Shown one piece after another: positions 25,625 to 34,698 of a stretch of 53,358 nt of DNA. Every line of letters starts with the position of its first letter. Within the stretch, counting starts at the first letter, position 1. The DNA lies in assembly GCA_029553955.1 (NCBI GenBank), contig JAKPJZ010000073.1:1-53358 (forward strand), given 5' to 3'. Origin of the DNA: Chloroflexota bacterium (GTDB taxonomy: Bacteria > Chloroflexota > Anaerolineae > SpSt-313). The position numbers and the translations under genes are program-made. Below the pieces are notes generated by a model. It did no database searches. It was not told where the DNA came from and saw only the letters and a list, made by a program, of their open reading frames with translations.

Positions 25625-25758
25625 GTAGTTGGCGCTTGAGCGCCTGGCCCCCGCAGGGTCGTAGTTGGCGCTTGAGCGCCTTGGCCCCCGCAACCTGGCT
25701 GCTGGGCGGGCACCGCCGGCGCCGCGCTGCAGAGTGGAGGCGCTCAAGCGCCAACTAC
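25625..25758. repeat. REP/REPIN cluster: two direct and one inverted GTAG-headed repeats
   Basis: GTAGTTGGCGCTTGAGCGCC occurs at 25625-25644 and 25661-25680, and its complement at 25739-25758. Each has GTAG followed by a small hairpin (GGCGCT-TG-AGCGCC). A GTAG foot plus hairpin is the signature of REP sequences moved by REP-associated tyrosine transposases; inverted pairs are REPINs. The direct copies are each followed by TGGCCCCCGCA. No such transposase is in the window. Confidence 0.8.
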
Positions 25759-25803
25759 GAACCCAATGTACATGACATGAACTGACCGGACTGCCGGGCC
25801 GCC

Positions 25804-26490
25804 TCAGGGCGCGCGGCGGGCGACGAGCAGGCCATCCTCATGGCCGACAGTCACCGCAAAATCACAGCGGTCGATATCGAGAGCTATCTCGCGGTCCAGC
25901 GGGTGAAAGTGCGGCTGCTCGGGGTCGCCGAACTTGGCGGCCTCGGCCCCGGCGAGGATCAGCCGGCGCACGCACTCGCGGTCGGGCTGGCTGTCGCGCA
26001 AGAGATTCCGCAGGTAGAGGGCGCACTGCTCGTCCTCATCGGCGCGCCACTTGCCACCCGCGCCCATGGCCACCAGGGTCACGAGCGGCGGGTCGTCGCG
26101 CAGCAGGGCAGCGACGGTGGCCTGGGCGGTGACCAGCGACGCCGCGTAGAGGGCCTGGGCGCGCCCGGCCGCGATGACGCCCGCGACGCCCGCGCCGGTC
26201 GACTGGAGCAGCGTCTTGCCCTGCACATCGGCCTGCGACAGCTCGTAGGGCGAGTTGCCCAGGTCAAAGCCCGGCGGGCGCCGGCCGCCGGCCTCGCCCA
26301 TACACAGGTCGCCAATGCCCACCTGGCGCATGAGCAGGGCCTCCTCAGGCCCGTGCGCCAGAATGATGCTGCTCGCGCCGCGCGCCAGGGCCACCGCGGC
26401 GGTGGTAAAGGCGCGGAAGACGTCGATGACCACGACCGTCCCCTCCGCGCGCTCGGCCCCTGCCAGCAGGCTTTCGATGCGAATATCCAT
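25804..26490 (-). CDS. ComB-like (2-phosphosulfolactate phosphatase family) protein
   Basis: A 228-residue cytoplasmic protein. The start at 26490 (MDIRIESLL) has AAAGGGGAG 4 bases upstream; an in-frame ATG 13 codons earlier lies on the -10 box and is rejected. Family signatures: VVVIDVFRAFTTAAVAL (18-34), GEAGGRRPPGFDLGNSPYEL (65-84), LLQSTGAGVAGV (94-105) and VTLVAMGAGG (137-146). ComB hydrolyses 2-phosphosulfolactate in coenzyme M synthesis in methanogens, but many bacteria without coenzyme M carry members of unknown role. No other coenzyme M gene is near, so only family membership is claimed. It has an extended -10 promoter (26528-26533) and is the last gene before the hinge. Confidence 0.85.
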   Translation of the reverse strand: MDIRIESLLAGAERAEGTVVVIDVFRAFTTAAVALARGASSIILAHGPEEALLMRQVGIGDLCMGEAGGRRPPGFDLGNSPYELSQADVQGKTLLQSTGAGVAGVIAAGRAQALYAASLVTAQATVAALLRDDPPLVTLVAMGAGGKWRADEDEQCALYLRNLLRDSQPDRECVRRLILAGAEAAKFGDPEQPHFHPLDREIALDIDRCDFAVTVGHEDGLLVARRAP

Positions 26491-26527
26491 CGGCTCCCCT
26501 TTGTGCTCGGGTCTCGTGTTCGCTACC

Positions 26528-26533
26528 ATTATA
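26528..26533 (-). promoter_or_regulatory. Extended -10 (TGCTATAAT) of the ComB-like gene
   Basis: TATAAT with TGC before it on the minus strand, giving a leader of about 31 bases to the start codon. No clear -35. Between this box and the hinge (26534-26638) nothing else is recognised. Confidence 0.6.
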
Positions 26534-26638
26534 GCACGCCTGCAAAAATGCGCGACCCGACGCTGTCGCCAGGGCATATCCCATCATCGTTGGCAACCGG
26601 CTCTTGGGCTTCGGACGAACCCAGTGCTGGCCTTTAGG

Positions 26639-26720
26639 GTAGAGGTTTGGCGGGCTGGCTGGCGCTGCTGGCTGCCCCGCGGGGCAGCCAGCAGCGCCAG
26701 CCAGCCCGCCAAACCTCTAC
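26639..26720. repeat. Hinge palindrome H3 at the axis of the window
   Basis: The innermost part of the fold reads GTAGAGGTTTGGCGGG ... CCCCGCGGGG ... CCCGCCAAACCTCTAC. Because the whole window is symmetrical, its true limits cannot be seen. The GTAG/CTAC ends are inferred from H1 and H2 and give an 82-bp element, in the same size range (78 and 90). The sequence beyond it in the real genome is unknown. Confidence 0.7.
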
Positions 26721-26825
26721 CCTAAAGGCCAGCACTGGGTTCGTCCGAAGCCCAAGAGCCGGTTGCCAACGATGATGGGATATGCCCTGGCGACAGCGTC
26801 GGGTCGCGCATTTTTGCAGGCGTGC

Positions 26826-26831
26826 TATAAT
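26826..26831 (+). promoter_or_regulatory. Mirror: extended -10 of the ComB-like gene
   Basis: Mirror of 26528-26533; TGCTATAAT read forward. Confidence 0.6.
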
Positions 26832-26868
26832 GGTAGCGAACACGAGACCCGAGCACAAAGGGGAGCCG

Positions 26869-27555
26869 ATGGATATTCGCATCGAAAGCCTGCTGGCAGG
26901 GGCCGAGCGCGCGGAGGGGACGGTCGTGGTCATCGACGTCTTCCGCGCCTTTACCACCGCCGCGGTGGCCCTGGCGCGCGGCGCGAGCAGCATCATTCTG
27001 GCGCACGGGCCTGAGGAGGCCCTGCTCATGCGCCAGGTGGGCATTGGCGACCTGTGTATGGGCGAGGCCGGCGGCCGGCGCCCGCCGGGCTTTGACCTGG
27101 GCAACTCGCCCTACGAGCTGTCGCAGGCCGATGTGCAGGGCAAGACGCTGCTCCAGTCGACCGGCGCGGGCGTCGCGGGCGTCATCGCGGCCGGGCGCGC
27201 CCAGGCCCTCTACGCGGCGTCGCTGGTCACCGCCCAGGCCACCGTCGCTGCCCTGCTGCGCGACGACCCGCCGCTCGTGACCCTGGTGGCCATGGGCGCG
27301 GGTGGCAAGTGGCGCGCCGATGAGGACGAGCAGTGCGCCCTCTACCTGCGGAATCTCTTGCGCGACAGCCAGCCCGACCGCGAGTGCGTGCGCCGGCTGA
27401 TCCTCGCCGGGGCCGAGGCCGCCAAGTTCGGCGACCCCGAGCAGCCGCACTTTCACCCGCTGGACCGCGAGATAGCTCTCGATATCGACCGCTGTGATTT
27501 TGCGGTGACTGTCGGCCATGAGGATGGCCTGCTCGTCGCCCGCCGCGCGCCCTGA
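26869..27555 (+). CDS. Mirror copy: ComB-like protein
   Basis: Exact reverse complement of 25804-26490; 228 residues with the VIDVFRAF and GFDLGNSP signatures. See that entry. Confidence 0.85.
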   Translation: MDIRIESLLAGAERAEGTVVVIDVFRAFTTAAVALARGASSIILAHGPEEALLMRQVGIGDLCMGEAGGRRPPGFDLGNSPYELSQADVQGKTLLQSTGAGVAGVIAAGRAQALYAASLVTAQATVAALLRDDPPLVTLVAMGAGGKWRADEDEQCALYLRNLLRDSQPDRECVRRLILAGAEAAKFGDPEQPHFHPLDREIALDIDRCDFAVTVGHEDGLLVARRAP

Positions 27556-27600
27556 GGCGGCCCGGCAGTCCGGTCAGTTCATGTCATGTACATTGGGTTC

Positions 27601-27734
27601 GTAGTTGGCGCTTGAGCGCCTCCACTCTGCAGCGCGGCGCCGGCGGTGCCCGCCCAGCAGCCAGGTTGCGGGGGCCAAGGCGCTCAAGCGCCAACTACGA
27701 CCCTGCGGGGGCCAGGCGCTCAAGCGCCAACTAC
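27601..27734. repeat. Mirror copy: REP/REPIN cluster
   Basis: Mirror of 25625-25758; repeat units at 27601-27620, 27679-27698 and 27715-27734. Confidence 0.8.
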
Positions 27735-27777
27735 GAACCGGGCCAGCCCTGGATGAAGGTGCTGACATGGGACGATC

Positions 27778-29274
27778 ATGCCCACCATGACCTTCGAGGA
27801 ACAGGTCGGCCGCGTCATCATCGCCGTCTGGCGGGGCGAGAGCGAAGAGATCGCCGCCCAGGTGGCGCTGGGCCGCGCCGGCGGGCTCTACATCCCCGCA
27901 GAGGCCGCGCCGGCCGAGGGCGAGCTGACCGCGACCCTCAATCGCCTGCAGCGCCTGGCCACGCACCCGCTGCTCTGCCTGGCCGATGCCGAGGGCGGGC
28001 TGGGGCCGTTCGTGCCCGGCGGCCTGGCCCTGGCCGCGGCGCGCCGTATTGACCTGGCCCGCCGTGCCGGGGCGCAGGCCGCCGCCGAGGCGCGCGCGCG
28101 GGGCATACAGCTCGTGTTGGCTCCACCGTTCGACGTGCCGCGCGGCGCCTCGCCACTGCCCGGGCCCTGCCTGGGCGACAACCCATCCCTCGTCGCCCAC
28201 CTGGGGGCCGCCTTTGTCGAGGGCTGCCAGGCCGCTGGGGCATTCGCCGTGGGCCGCTACTTCCCGGGCCGCGGCGGCGCGGCCTACGATGCCCAGAAAC
28301 ACCTGGCCGTGCTGTCGCCCAACCGCCTGGCCCTGGAGAAGATCGACCTCGCGCCCTACGCCGAGGCCTGCCGCGCCGGCCTGGGCGCCATCATGACCGG
28401 TCACCTGCACGTGCCAGCGCTCGATACCCTGGCGAACCGTCTGGCCACCCACTCCTCCGCCGTCGTCGAGGGCCTCCTGCGTGGCTCGCTGCAGTTCCAG
28501 GGGCCGGTGCTCTCGAGCGACCTCGATGCCCCCGAGGTCAACGCACGCTACGGCCCGGCCGAAGCCGCGGTGCTGGCCTTCGCCGCCGGTCACGACCTGC
28601 TCGTGACCGGGCACCCGGCCGAGGTGTACCGCGCGCTCTATGAGGTGCTGCTGCACGGCGACATCCCGCCGGCGCGCCTGCACGAGGCGGTGGCGCGCGT
28701 CGAGGCGGCGCGGCAGCGGCTGGCGGAGGGGCCGTGCGCCGGCGAGGAGGCGCTCGCGGCGGGGCCCGAGCTGGCGCGCGAAGTGGCGCGGGCCTCGCTC
28801 GTCGCCATCCGCGGGCGGCCGCACCTGGTCGCGCGGCGCCGGCCCCTGGTGATCGCCCAGCGTCTGGCGCCGGCGAGCGGCGAGACCCTGCGACGCCTGG
28901 CTGCGTCGCGCCTGCCTGGGGCCGGCGTGCACCTGCTCGACGCCGAGCCCGCGCCGGCGCAGCTCGAGACGGTCATGCCGGCCACGGCCTCTGCCGGGGC
29001 GGCCCTGCTCGTGGTCGAGCGATCGCCGGGCGGCTGGGAGGGAGACGCGCTCAGCGAGGCCACCATCGACCTGGCCCAGGCGCTCAAGCAAAGGGGGCTG
29101 CCGCTCGGCGTGGCGCTGATCGGTGACCCCTCCGCCCTGCCCCGCTTCGCCGCGTCCGACCTGCTGCTCTACCTGCCCGGCAGCGCTGCGCCACACCTCG
29201 AAGCCCTCTTTGCCTATCTCGGCGGCGAGTTCGAGCCTACCGGCCGCCTGCCCATCTTCGTGCCAGGATTGTAG
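27778..29274 (+). CDS. Mirror copy: GH3-like protein with altered active-site motifs
   Basis: Exact reverse complement of 24085-25581; 498 residues, SSDL in place of SDDL. Confidence 0.8.
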   Translation: MPTMTFEEQVGRVIIAVWRGESEEIAAQVALGRAGGLYIPAEAAPAEGELTATLNRLQRLATHPLLCLADAEGGLGPFVPGGLALAAARRIDLARRAGAQAAAEARARGIQLVLAPPFDVPRGASPLPGPCLGDNPSLVAHLGAAFVEGCQAAGAFAVGRYFPGRGGAAYDAQKHLAVLSPNRLALEKIDLAPYAEACRAGLGAIMTGHLHVPALDTLANRLATHSSAVVEGLLRGSLQFQGPVLSSDLDAPEVNARYGPAEAAVLAFAAGHDLLVTGHPAEVYRALYEVLLHGDIPPARLHEAVARVEAARQRLAEGPCAGEEALAAGPELAREVARASLVAIRGRPHLVARRRPLVIAQRLAPASGETLRRLAASRLPGAGVHLLDAEPAPAQLETVMPATASAGAALLVVERSPGGWEGDALSEATIDLAQALKQRGLPLGVALIGDPSALPRFAASDLLLYLPGSAAPHLEALFAYLGGEFEPTGRLPIFVPGL

Positions 29275-29305
29275 CCGGTTCTTGGATGGCCCAAGCCACA
29301 TGCTT

Positions 29306-29395
29306 GTAGTGTGGGAGAGTGGGCCTTGGGGCAGGGGGGCCGAGCCTCCGCGGAGGCTCGGCCCCCCTGCCCCAAGGCCCACTCTCCCACACTAC
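29306..29395. repeat. Mirror copy: 90-bp palindrome H2
   Basis: Mirror of 23964-24053. Being a palindrome it reads the same in both arms. Confidence 0.9.
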
Positions 29396-29407
29396 GAACA
29401 GAGGTGG

Positions 29408-29413
29408 TATAAT
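29408..29413 (+). promoter_or_regulatory. Mirror: extended -10 of leaderless hypA
   Basis: Mirror of 23946-23951; TATAAT ends 6 bases before the hypA ATG at 29420. Confidence 0.65.
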
Positions 29414-29419
29414 AGGCCT

Positions 29420-29761
29420 ATGCATGAGCTGTCGGTCACCCAGCATCTGTTGTCCGTAGTGCTCGAGCACGCCGAGCAGGCGGGCGCGCAGCGCGTGACG
29501 CGCATCGACCTGCGCATCGGCGCGCTGACGGGCATTGTCGACGAGTCGATCCAGTTCTACTTCGACTTTGTCAGCCGCGACACGCCGGCCGCGGGCGCGC
29601 GCCTGGCCTTCGCCCACGTGCCGGTACGCCTGCGCTGCCGGCAGTGCGGCGCCGAGTTCGAGCCACAGGAGCGCGACTGGCTCTGCCCTGACTGCAGCGC
29701 CACCGGCGGCGAGGTTGTCGCCGGGCGCGAGTTCAGCGTGGAGAGCATCGAAGTCGAGTGA
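29420..29761 (+). CDS. hypA: Mirror copy: HypA nickel metallochaperone
   Basis: Exact reverse complement of 23598-23939; MHE N-terminus and two CxxC zinc knuckles. Confidence 0.95.
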   Translation: MHELSVTQHLLSVVLEHAEQAGAQRVTRIDLRIGALTGIVDESIQFYFDFVSRDTPAAGARLAFAHVPVRLRCRQCGAEFEPQERDWLCPDCSATGGEVVAGREFSVESIEVE

Positions 29762-29772
29762 GATGGGGTTCC

Positions 29773-29844
29773 GGCCACAGATGAACAGCGATAAACGCAG
29801 ATTATGTGCAAGATATCGCTGTTCATCTGCGTTCATCTGTGGCC
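29773..29844. repeat. Mirror copy: CACAGATGAAC inverted-repeat element
   Basis: Mirror of 23515-23586. Confidence 0.85.
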
Positions 29845-29892
29845 AGATGGCGCTCGTTTGCGCAGGGATTCGGTAAAGGGGGGTTATACACC

Positions 29893-30810
29893 ATGGCATT
29901 GTGGGGCGGCATCGAGGCCGGCGGCACCAAGTTTGTCTGCGCGGTGGGGACGGGTCCGGGCGAGCTGCGCGAGGCGCGCTTCGCCACCACCACGCCCGCG
30001 GAGACCATCGCGCGCGCCGTCGAGTTCTTCCGGCGCGAGGCGGGCACAGCGCTCGTTGCGGTCGGCATCGGCTCGTTCGGCCCGGTGGACCCCAACCCGG
30101 CCTCGCCCACCTTTGGCTCCATCACCAGCACCCCCAAGCCAGGCTGGGCGCACACCGACCTGGTCGGACCGATCGGGCGCGCGCTCGGCGTGCCCGTGGC
30201 GTTCGACACCGACGTCAACGCCGCCGCCCTCGGCGAGCACCGTTGGGGCGCCGCGCAGGGGCTCGACACCTTCATCTACCTGACGGTGGGCACCGGCATC
30301 GGCGGCGGCGCCATGGCCAACGGCCGGCTGCTGCACGGCCTGCTGCACCCCGAGATGGGCCACATCCGCATCCCCCACGATTGGGCGCGCGACCCCTACC
30401 CCGGCGCCTGCCCCTACCATGGCGACTGCCTCGAGGGCCTGGCGGCCGGGCCGGCCCTCGAGGGCCGTTGGGGCGCGCGCGGTGAGACGTTGCCCCCCGA
30501 GCACCCGGCCTGGCCGCTGGAGGCCGAGCACCTGGCCCAGGGCCTGGTGAGCCTGATCTGCACCCTGGCACCGCAGCGCATCATCATGGGCGGCGGCATC
30601 ATGCAGCAGGCGCAGCTCTTCCCGCTCGTGCGCCGCCGCGTGCAAGAGCTGCTCAACGGCTACCTGCAGGCGCCCGCCATCCTCGACAGGATCGACGAGT
30701 ACATCGTGCCGCCCGCGCTTGGCAGCCGCGCCGGCGTCCTCGGCGCCATCGCCCTGGCGCAAGAGACAATCCGCAGTGCCGATGAGCAATACAGCCCCGC
30801 TCTTCGGTAG
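29893..30810 (+). CDS. Mirror copy: ROK family fructokinase
   Basis: Exact reverse complement of 22549-23466; 305 residues with the [10 protein letters not shown] zinc site. Confidence 0.9.
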   Translation: MALWGGIEAGGTKFVCAVGTGPGELREARFATTTPAETIARAVEFFRREAGTALVAVGIGSFGPVDPNPASPTFGSITSTPKPGWAHTDLVGPIGRALGVPVAFDTDVNAAALGEHRWGAAQGLDTFIYLTVGTGIGGGAMANGRLLHGLLHPEMGHIRIPHDWARDPYPGACPYHGDCLEGLAAGPALEGRWGARGETLPPEHPAWPLEAEHLAQGLVSLICTLAPQRIIMGGGIMQQAQLFPLVRRRVQELLNGYLQAPAILDRIDEYIVPPALGSRAGVLGAIALAQETIRSADEQYSPALR

Positions 30811-30864
30811 CGGCCCGCTCCCGGGCTTGGCTGCGCATGCTTATGGAACGGAACCCCTGATGAT

Positions 30865-31935
30865 CTAGCCCGCTGAGCGCACGGCAGGCTCACTCATGCG
30901 AGCATCTGGATTGAGCAATGGTTTTTCTTCTACCAGAGAATAGGGGAGTGGCAGGAAAGGAAAGTGTTGCTGCGTGTCGCCTGCGGGGCCGACATGGTCC
31001 GAGATGGGATAGTTGGCCAGCAGGCTGATAGCTACATCCATGGCATCATCGGTCAGGGCGCGACCGTTGCGGCCTGCGAAGCCATAGCTGGCGGCCGTGC
31101 CAGGGCGGTAGCGCAGCACGCTGGGGAGCAGTAGATCGGCTACGCGTTCGCCATACGCAGCCGGGTCTGCAGCCGTCTGAGCAAGGGATGCAACATTGGC
31201 TGCTGTAGAGGCGATGGCCGGCCCGAAGCGCACCTTATCGCCAACAGGGTGACCTGAATTATAGTCGTCTTGGTCCTGCGAATCCCAGAGAAAGAGAATG
31301 GTGAGGAACGGCGCGCCAAAGCGGTTGATCTGCGCGGAGGCACCATGGGCCACGGCGACGGTGGTAGCCCAGACGCCGATCTCCGCCCCTCCGAACAGGG
31401 TGTTGGGCAGCTCCAGCACAATGGCGCTCACATTGCGCCCCGCAAAGGCGTTATCGCCCTGTTCAAAAACAGAGACGTCGAAGACCTGCTGCTCGGAGAG
31501 CGCCCCCAGGAACTGGAACATGGCCCTGGCATCGACAAAGAAAGGATCGCCGGCCAGGCCCATCCACACTCTGCCGCCGCCAGGGATGGGTGTAATGGCG
31601 TCGGTCTCTCCCTCTGCCAGAAGAGCACCCTGCGTTGCCGTCTCGACGACCGGTCCCTCAATGCGCCGCAACTCGAAGCGTTGTCGCCCCCCGGCTGTGG
31701 GCTCGGTGAAGGCGAACTGATAGCTCACATCCTCGCCGGCGTCTCCATTGCTGTCGATCTTGAGTTGGTAGCGCGCCTCCGGATGAAAAGCCGTGGGCGA
31801 TGACCTGCCCGCATCCGGATTGACGGTCATGGCGAGGATCGTGTTCTCGTGCCCGGCATCTGCAAACACGTAGAGATCGCCGATATTCAGGCGGCCATCC
31901 TTACGTGACGTGGCCGTATCAATATGATGCGACAT
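30865..31935 (-). CDS. Mirror copy: DUF4331 family protein
   Basis: Exact reverse complement of 21424-22494; 356 residues. Confidence 0.75.
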   Translation of the reverse strand: MSHHIDTATSRKDGRLNIGDLYVFADAGHENTILAMTVNPDAGRSSPTAFHPEARYQLKIDSNGDAGEDVSYQFAFTEPTAGGRQRFELRRIEGPVVETATQGALLAEGETDAITPIPGGGRVWMGLAGDPFFVDARAMFQFLGALSEQQVFDVSVFEQGDNAFAGRNVSAIVLELPNTLFGGAEIGVWATTVAVAHGASAQINRFGAPFLTILFLWDSQDQDDYNSGHPVGDKVRFGPAIASTAANVASLAQTAADPAAYGERVADLLLPSVLRYRPGTAASYGFAGRNGRALTDDAMDVAISLLANYPISDHVGPAGDTQQHFPFLPLPYSLVEEKPLLNPDARMSEPAVRSAG

Positions 31936-32030
31936 GGCATCTTTACTCGCTTTCTTCTAGATGAGGGGCTTGGCGGGCTTGCAGATACGGCCTAGCAGCA
32001 ACTCTGGTGCCAGCGGAGGGCCAGAGCGGC

Positions 32031-32342
32031 TCACCCCTCGCCCCACGCGCGCTCGAGGACGCCGAGCGCCTGGTCGTAGGTGCACTTGAAGGGGCTGACG
32101 AGCAGGGCGCGCAGGGCGAGGGTGCGGTCGCGGGCGATGATGGCCTCGGCGACGATCATCTCGTAGGCGCAGTTAGCCGCGATCAGCCCGCGTATCGGCG
32201 GCACCGGCCCGCTGGCCAGCATGCGGTCGGGGTGGAAGACGTACTTGAAGCAGGGGCTGGGGATGGCGCCAATGCCCTGGGCGATGGCCCGCACCAGCTC
32301 GGGCGTGGCCACACCGCTGCCGCCCAGGACGACGACACGCAT
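32031..32342 (-). pseudogene. Mirror copy: GH4-family remnant
   Basis: Exact reverse complement of 21017-21328; 103 codons joining three separated GH4 segments. Confidence 0.6.
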
Positions 32343-32352
32343 CGCTGCACCT

Positions 32353-32393
32353 CCTTTCGCGCCTCTTTCGCGCTCTTTCGCGTTCTTTCGCGC
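32353..32393. repeat. Mirror copy: tandem GCGCGAAAGA repeat
   Basis: Mirror of 20966-21006, here read as TCTTTCGCGC units. Confidence 0.85.
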
Positions 32394-32397
32394 CCGT

Positions 32398-33792
32398 CTA
32401 GACTTGGATCTTTTTCCACACGCCGGACCGGAAGCGCAGGTAGTTGAACAGCCCGCGCAGGCCCCAATCGAGCCCCAGGGCGTACCAGGCGCCCATCAGC
32501 CCCAGCCCCAGTACTTCCACAAAGAAGAGCGCCAGCCCAAAGCGCACCAGGAACACGCCCACACCATTGGAGAACATGGGGAAGCGCGTGTCGCCCGCAC
32601 CGCGTAGGGCGCCGCTAAAGACCATCGAGGCCGCCAGAGCGGGTTGCGCCAGGGCCACCAGGCGCATGGGCCCGGCGCCCAGGGCAATGACCTCTCGTTC
32701 ACCGGTGAAAAAGCCCATGATCTGGCGCGAAAAGAGGAAAAAGACCACGGCCATAATGCCCATCAGCACGCCGGCGATACGGAAGACCAGGTAGCCGTCG
32801 GACTCGGCACGCTTCGCGTCGCCCGCGCCCAGGCCCTGGCCCACCAGGGTGGTAGCGGCGATGGCGAAGCCAAAGCCGGGCGAAAAGCTCAGCGATTGGG
32901 CGTTGAGCGCCACCGCGTGGGCCGCACAGGCGACGGTGCCCAGCGAGGCAACGACCCGAAAGTACGACATGTCGGCCAGGCGGAACAGCATCTGCTCCAC
33001 CCCGGTCGGGACGCCGACGCGCAGAATGCGCACGATGGTCTGCAGGTCAGGCCGCATGGCCTTCAGGCTGATGCGCAGGCCCGCCCGGCCGCGCGCCAAC
33101 ATGGCCAGCACCACGAGCCCTCCCACGCCGCGCGCCGTCGCTGCCCCGATGGCCGAGCCGGCCACGCCCAGCTTGGGCAGGCCAAAGGGGCCGTAGATGA
33201 GCGTGGCCGCCACAGCAATGTTGATGGCGTTGACGAGCATCATGATGCGCATGGTCGACATCGTATCGCCGGCGCCGCGCAGGCAGGCCAACCCCATGAA
33301 CATCCAGGTCGAGAGCAGGAAGGTGCAGGAGACGATACCCAGGTAGGTGGCCCCCAGCGGCAGGGCGTCGTCGACAGCGCCCATCAAGCGCACGGCCTGA
33401 GGGGCCAGCGGCACAGTCACGGCAGTGACAAAGAAGCCAATGACGGCACCGATGAGGATTGACTGGTTGGCTGTACGGCTGGCGGTGCGCACATCCTCGC
33501 CACCCACAGCACGGGCGATGAGGGCGGTGGAGCCGGTGGCCACCGCCGACATGAGCACGTGAGCCAGCATGACCACCTGGTTGGAGATGCTGACCGCCGT
33601 GATCGAGGCCGCCCCCAGGTGGCCCACCAGGAAGGTATCCACCAGGCCAACGGCCATGTTCAGCAACTGCTCGCCTACCGCCGGCAGTGCGAGGCGCAGG
33701 ATGATGCCGGTGCGGCCCCGCCCGATGCCCAGAGGCAGCCCTGGCCTGCGGGCAGGGCCAGAAGCCAGGGGGATGGGTGTACCCTCACTCAT
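32398..33792 (-). CDS. Mirror copy: MATE transporter
   Basis: Exact reverse complement of 19567-20961; 464 residues, start overlapping the AlaX stop. Confidence 0.93.
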   Translation of the reverse strand: MSEGTPIPLASGPARRPGLPLGIGRGRTGIILRLALPAVGEQLLNMAVGLVDTFLVGHLGAASITAVSISNQVVMLAHVLMSAVATGSTALIARAVGGEDVRTASRTANQSILIGAVIGFFVTAVTVPLAPQAVRLMGAVDDALPLGATYLGIVSCTFLLSTWMFMGLACLRGAGDTMSTMRIMMLVNAINIAVAATLIYGPFGLPKLGVAGSAIGAATARGVGGLVVLAMLARGRAGLRISLKAMRPDLQTIVRILRVGVPTGVEQMLFRLADMSYFRVVASLGTVACAAHAVALNAQSLSFSPGFGFAIAATTLVGQGLGAGDAKRAESDGYLVFRIAGVLMGIMAVVFFLFSRQIMGFFTGEREVIALGAGPMRLVALAQPALAASMVFSGALRGAGDTRFPMFSNGVGVFLVRFGLALFFVEVLGLGLMGAWYALGLDWGLRGLFNYLRFRSGVWKKIQV

Positions 33793-34523
33793 GGGGCCAG
33801 CGCAATGATCAGGCGCTTGTTGATCTTGCCTTTGCTCATATAGTCGACGATGCGAATGGGGCCCACCTCGCGAGTATTGGCCACATGGGTGCCGCCATCG
33901 GCCTGCAGGTCCAGCCCTGCGATGGCCACGGTGCGCACCTGGCGGATGCCCTCAGGCAGAAGGTTGATCTTGGTGCGGATGAGGTCGGGGATCTGAAAGG
34001 CCTCTTCGCGCGGCAGGATGGCGATGTCGACGGGCCGTGCCGCGGCGACCTCGACGTTGACCTTGGCCTCGATCTCGTGCACCAACTCGGCCTGCATGCG
34101 CTCGAACTCGAAATCCATGCGCGCCCGGCCGTTCGGCTCCATGTTGCCGCCGGTGACGAACGCGCCATACTCGTGGAAAATGACGCCGCAGAGGATGTGC
34201 AGCGCGGTGTGCAGGCGCATCAGGCCGTAGCGGCGCGGCCAGTCGAGCCGGCCGGTGAGCTCACTGCCCACAGCCGGAGGCTCGCCCGCCACGGTATGCC
34301 ACACTGTGTCGCCTGCTCTGTACACCTTGGTCACCGGCCGTACAGTTCCAGGGGCGGTTCGCGAACCGCCCACACAGGCCAGCGTGCCCAGGTCGCAGGG
34401 CTGGCCGCCGCCGCCGGGGTAGAACGCCGTGCGGTCGAGGGCCACCCCCTGCCCGTCGACCGCCACGACCGTGGCCGTGAACTCTTGGAGGTAGCTGTCG
34501 GTCTGGTACAAGAGCTCTGTCAT
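33789..34523 (-). CDS. Mirror copy: AlaX-type editing protein
   Basis: Exact reverse complement of 18836-19570; 244 residues, DGGTH in the second zinc motif. Confidence 0.88.
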   Translation of the reverse strand: MTELLYQTDSYLQEFTATVVAVDGQGVALDRTAFYPGGGGQPCDLGTLACVGGSRTAPGTVRPVTKVYRAGDTVWHTVAGEPPAVGSELTGRLDWPRRYGLMRLHTALHILCGVIFHEYGAFVTGGNMEPNGRARMDFEFERMQAELVHEIEAKVNVEVAAARPVDIAILPREEAFQIPDLIRTKINLLPEGIRQVRTVAIAGLDLQADGGTHVANTREVGPIRIVDYMSKGKINKRLIIALAP

Positions 34524-34551
34524 GTGATCCTCCCAAGTACTGATTGTGGGA

Positions 34552-34580
34552 GTTGTAGCCGGAATCTGCTGAAAAGGCAA
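34552..34580 (-). promoter_or_regulatory. Mirror: possible AlaX promoter
   Basis: Mirror of 18779-18807. Confidence 0.4.
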
Positions 34581-34606
34581 ATCGCCGGGCCTGTGCAAGC
34601 CTGTTT

Positions 34607-34684
34607 GTAGTGAGGGAGAAGGAGCAGGCGGCGCAAGGTCCCCCGCGGGGGACCTTGCGCCGCCTGCTCCTTCTCCCTCACTAC
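34607..34684. repeat. Mirror copy: 78-bp palindrome H1
   Basis: Mirror of 18675-18752. Confidence 0.9.
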
Positions 34685-34698
34685 GAGCCTGTTGCTTC

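Larger units (their letters stand above)
1..26679. repeat. Left arm of a window-wide perfect inverted repeat
   Basis: This arm is the exact reverse complement of 26680-53358. The first 30 bases are the complement of the last 30, the axis lies inside CCCCGCGGGG, and every open reading frame has a partner of the same length and sequence at 53359-x. No mismatch was seen. Both arms end at the same base inside the Ig-like gene, so the palindrome fills the whole window. A fold-back assembly or amplification chimera is the simplest explanation; a real head-to-head duplication cannot be excluded from sequence alone. Confidence 0.98.

Noticed and set aside
25804..26490. Coenzyme M biosynthesis locus
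   Set aside because: Only the ComB-like gene is present; no comA, comC, comD or comE homologue is nearby, and the family is broad.
1..26679. tRNA, rRNA or other standard RNA genes
   Set aside because: I looked for cloverleaf-like segments and rRNA words in the intergenic gaps and saw none.
26639..26720. Hinge as a hairpin telomere of a linear replicon
   Set aside because: No protelomerase (telomere resolvase) or replication gene is present, and similar hairpins occur inside the arm, so a telomere is not supported. It remains testable.
25840..27519. Long open frames running over the hinge (for example 26255-26725 and 25840-26637, with their mirrors)
   Set aside because: They cross the palindrome axis or are antisense to the ComB-like gene, and exist only because of the fold-back.
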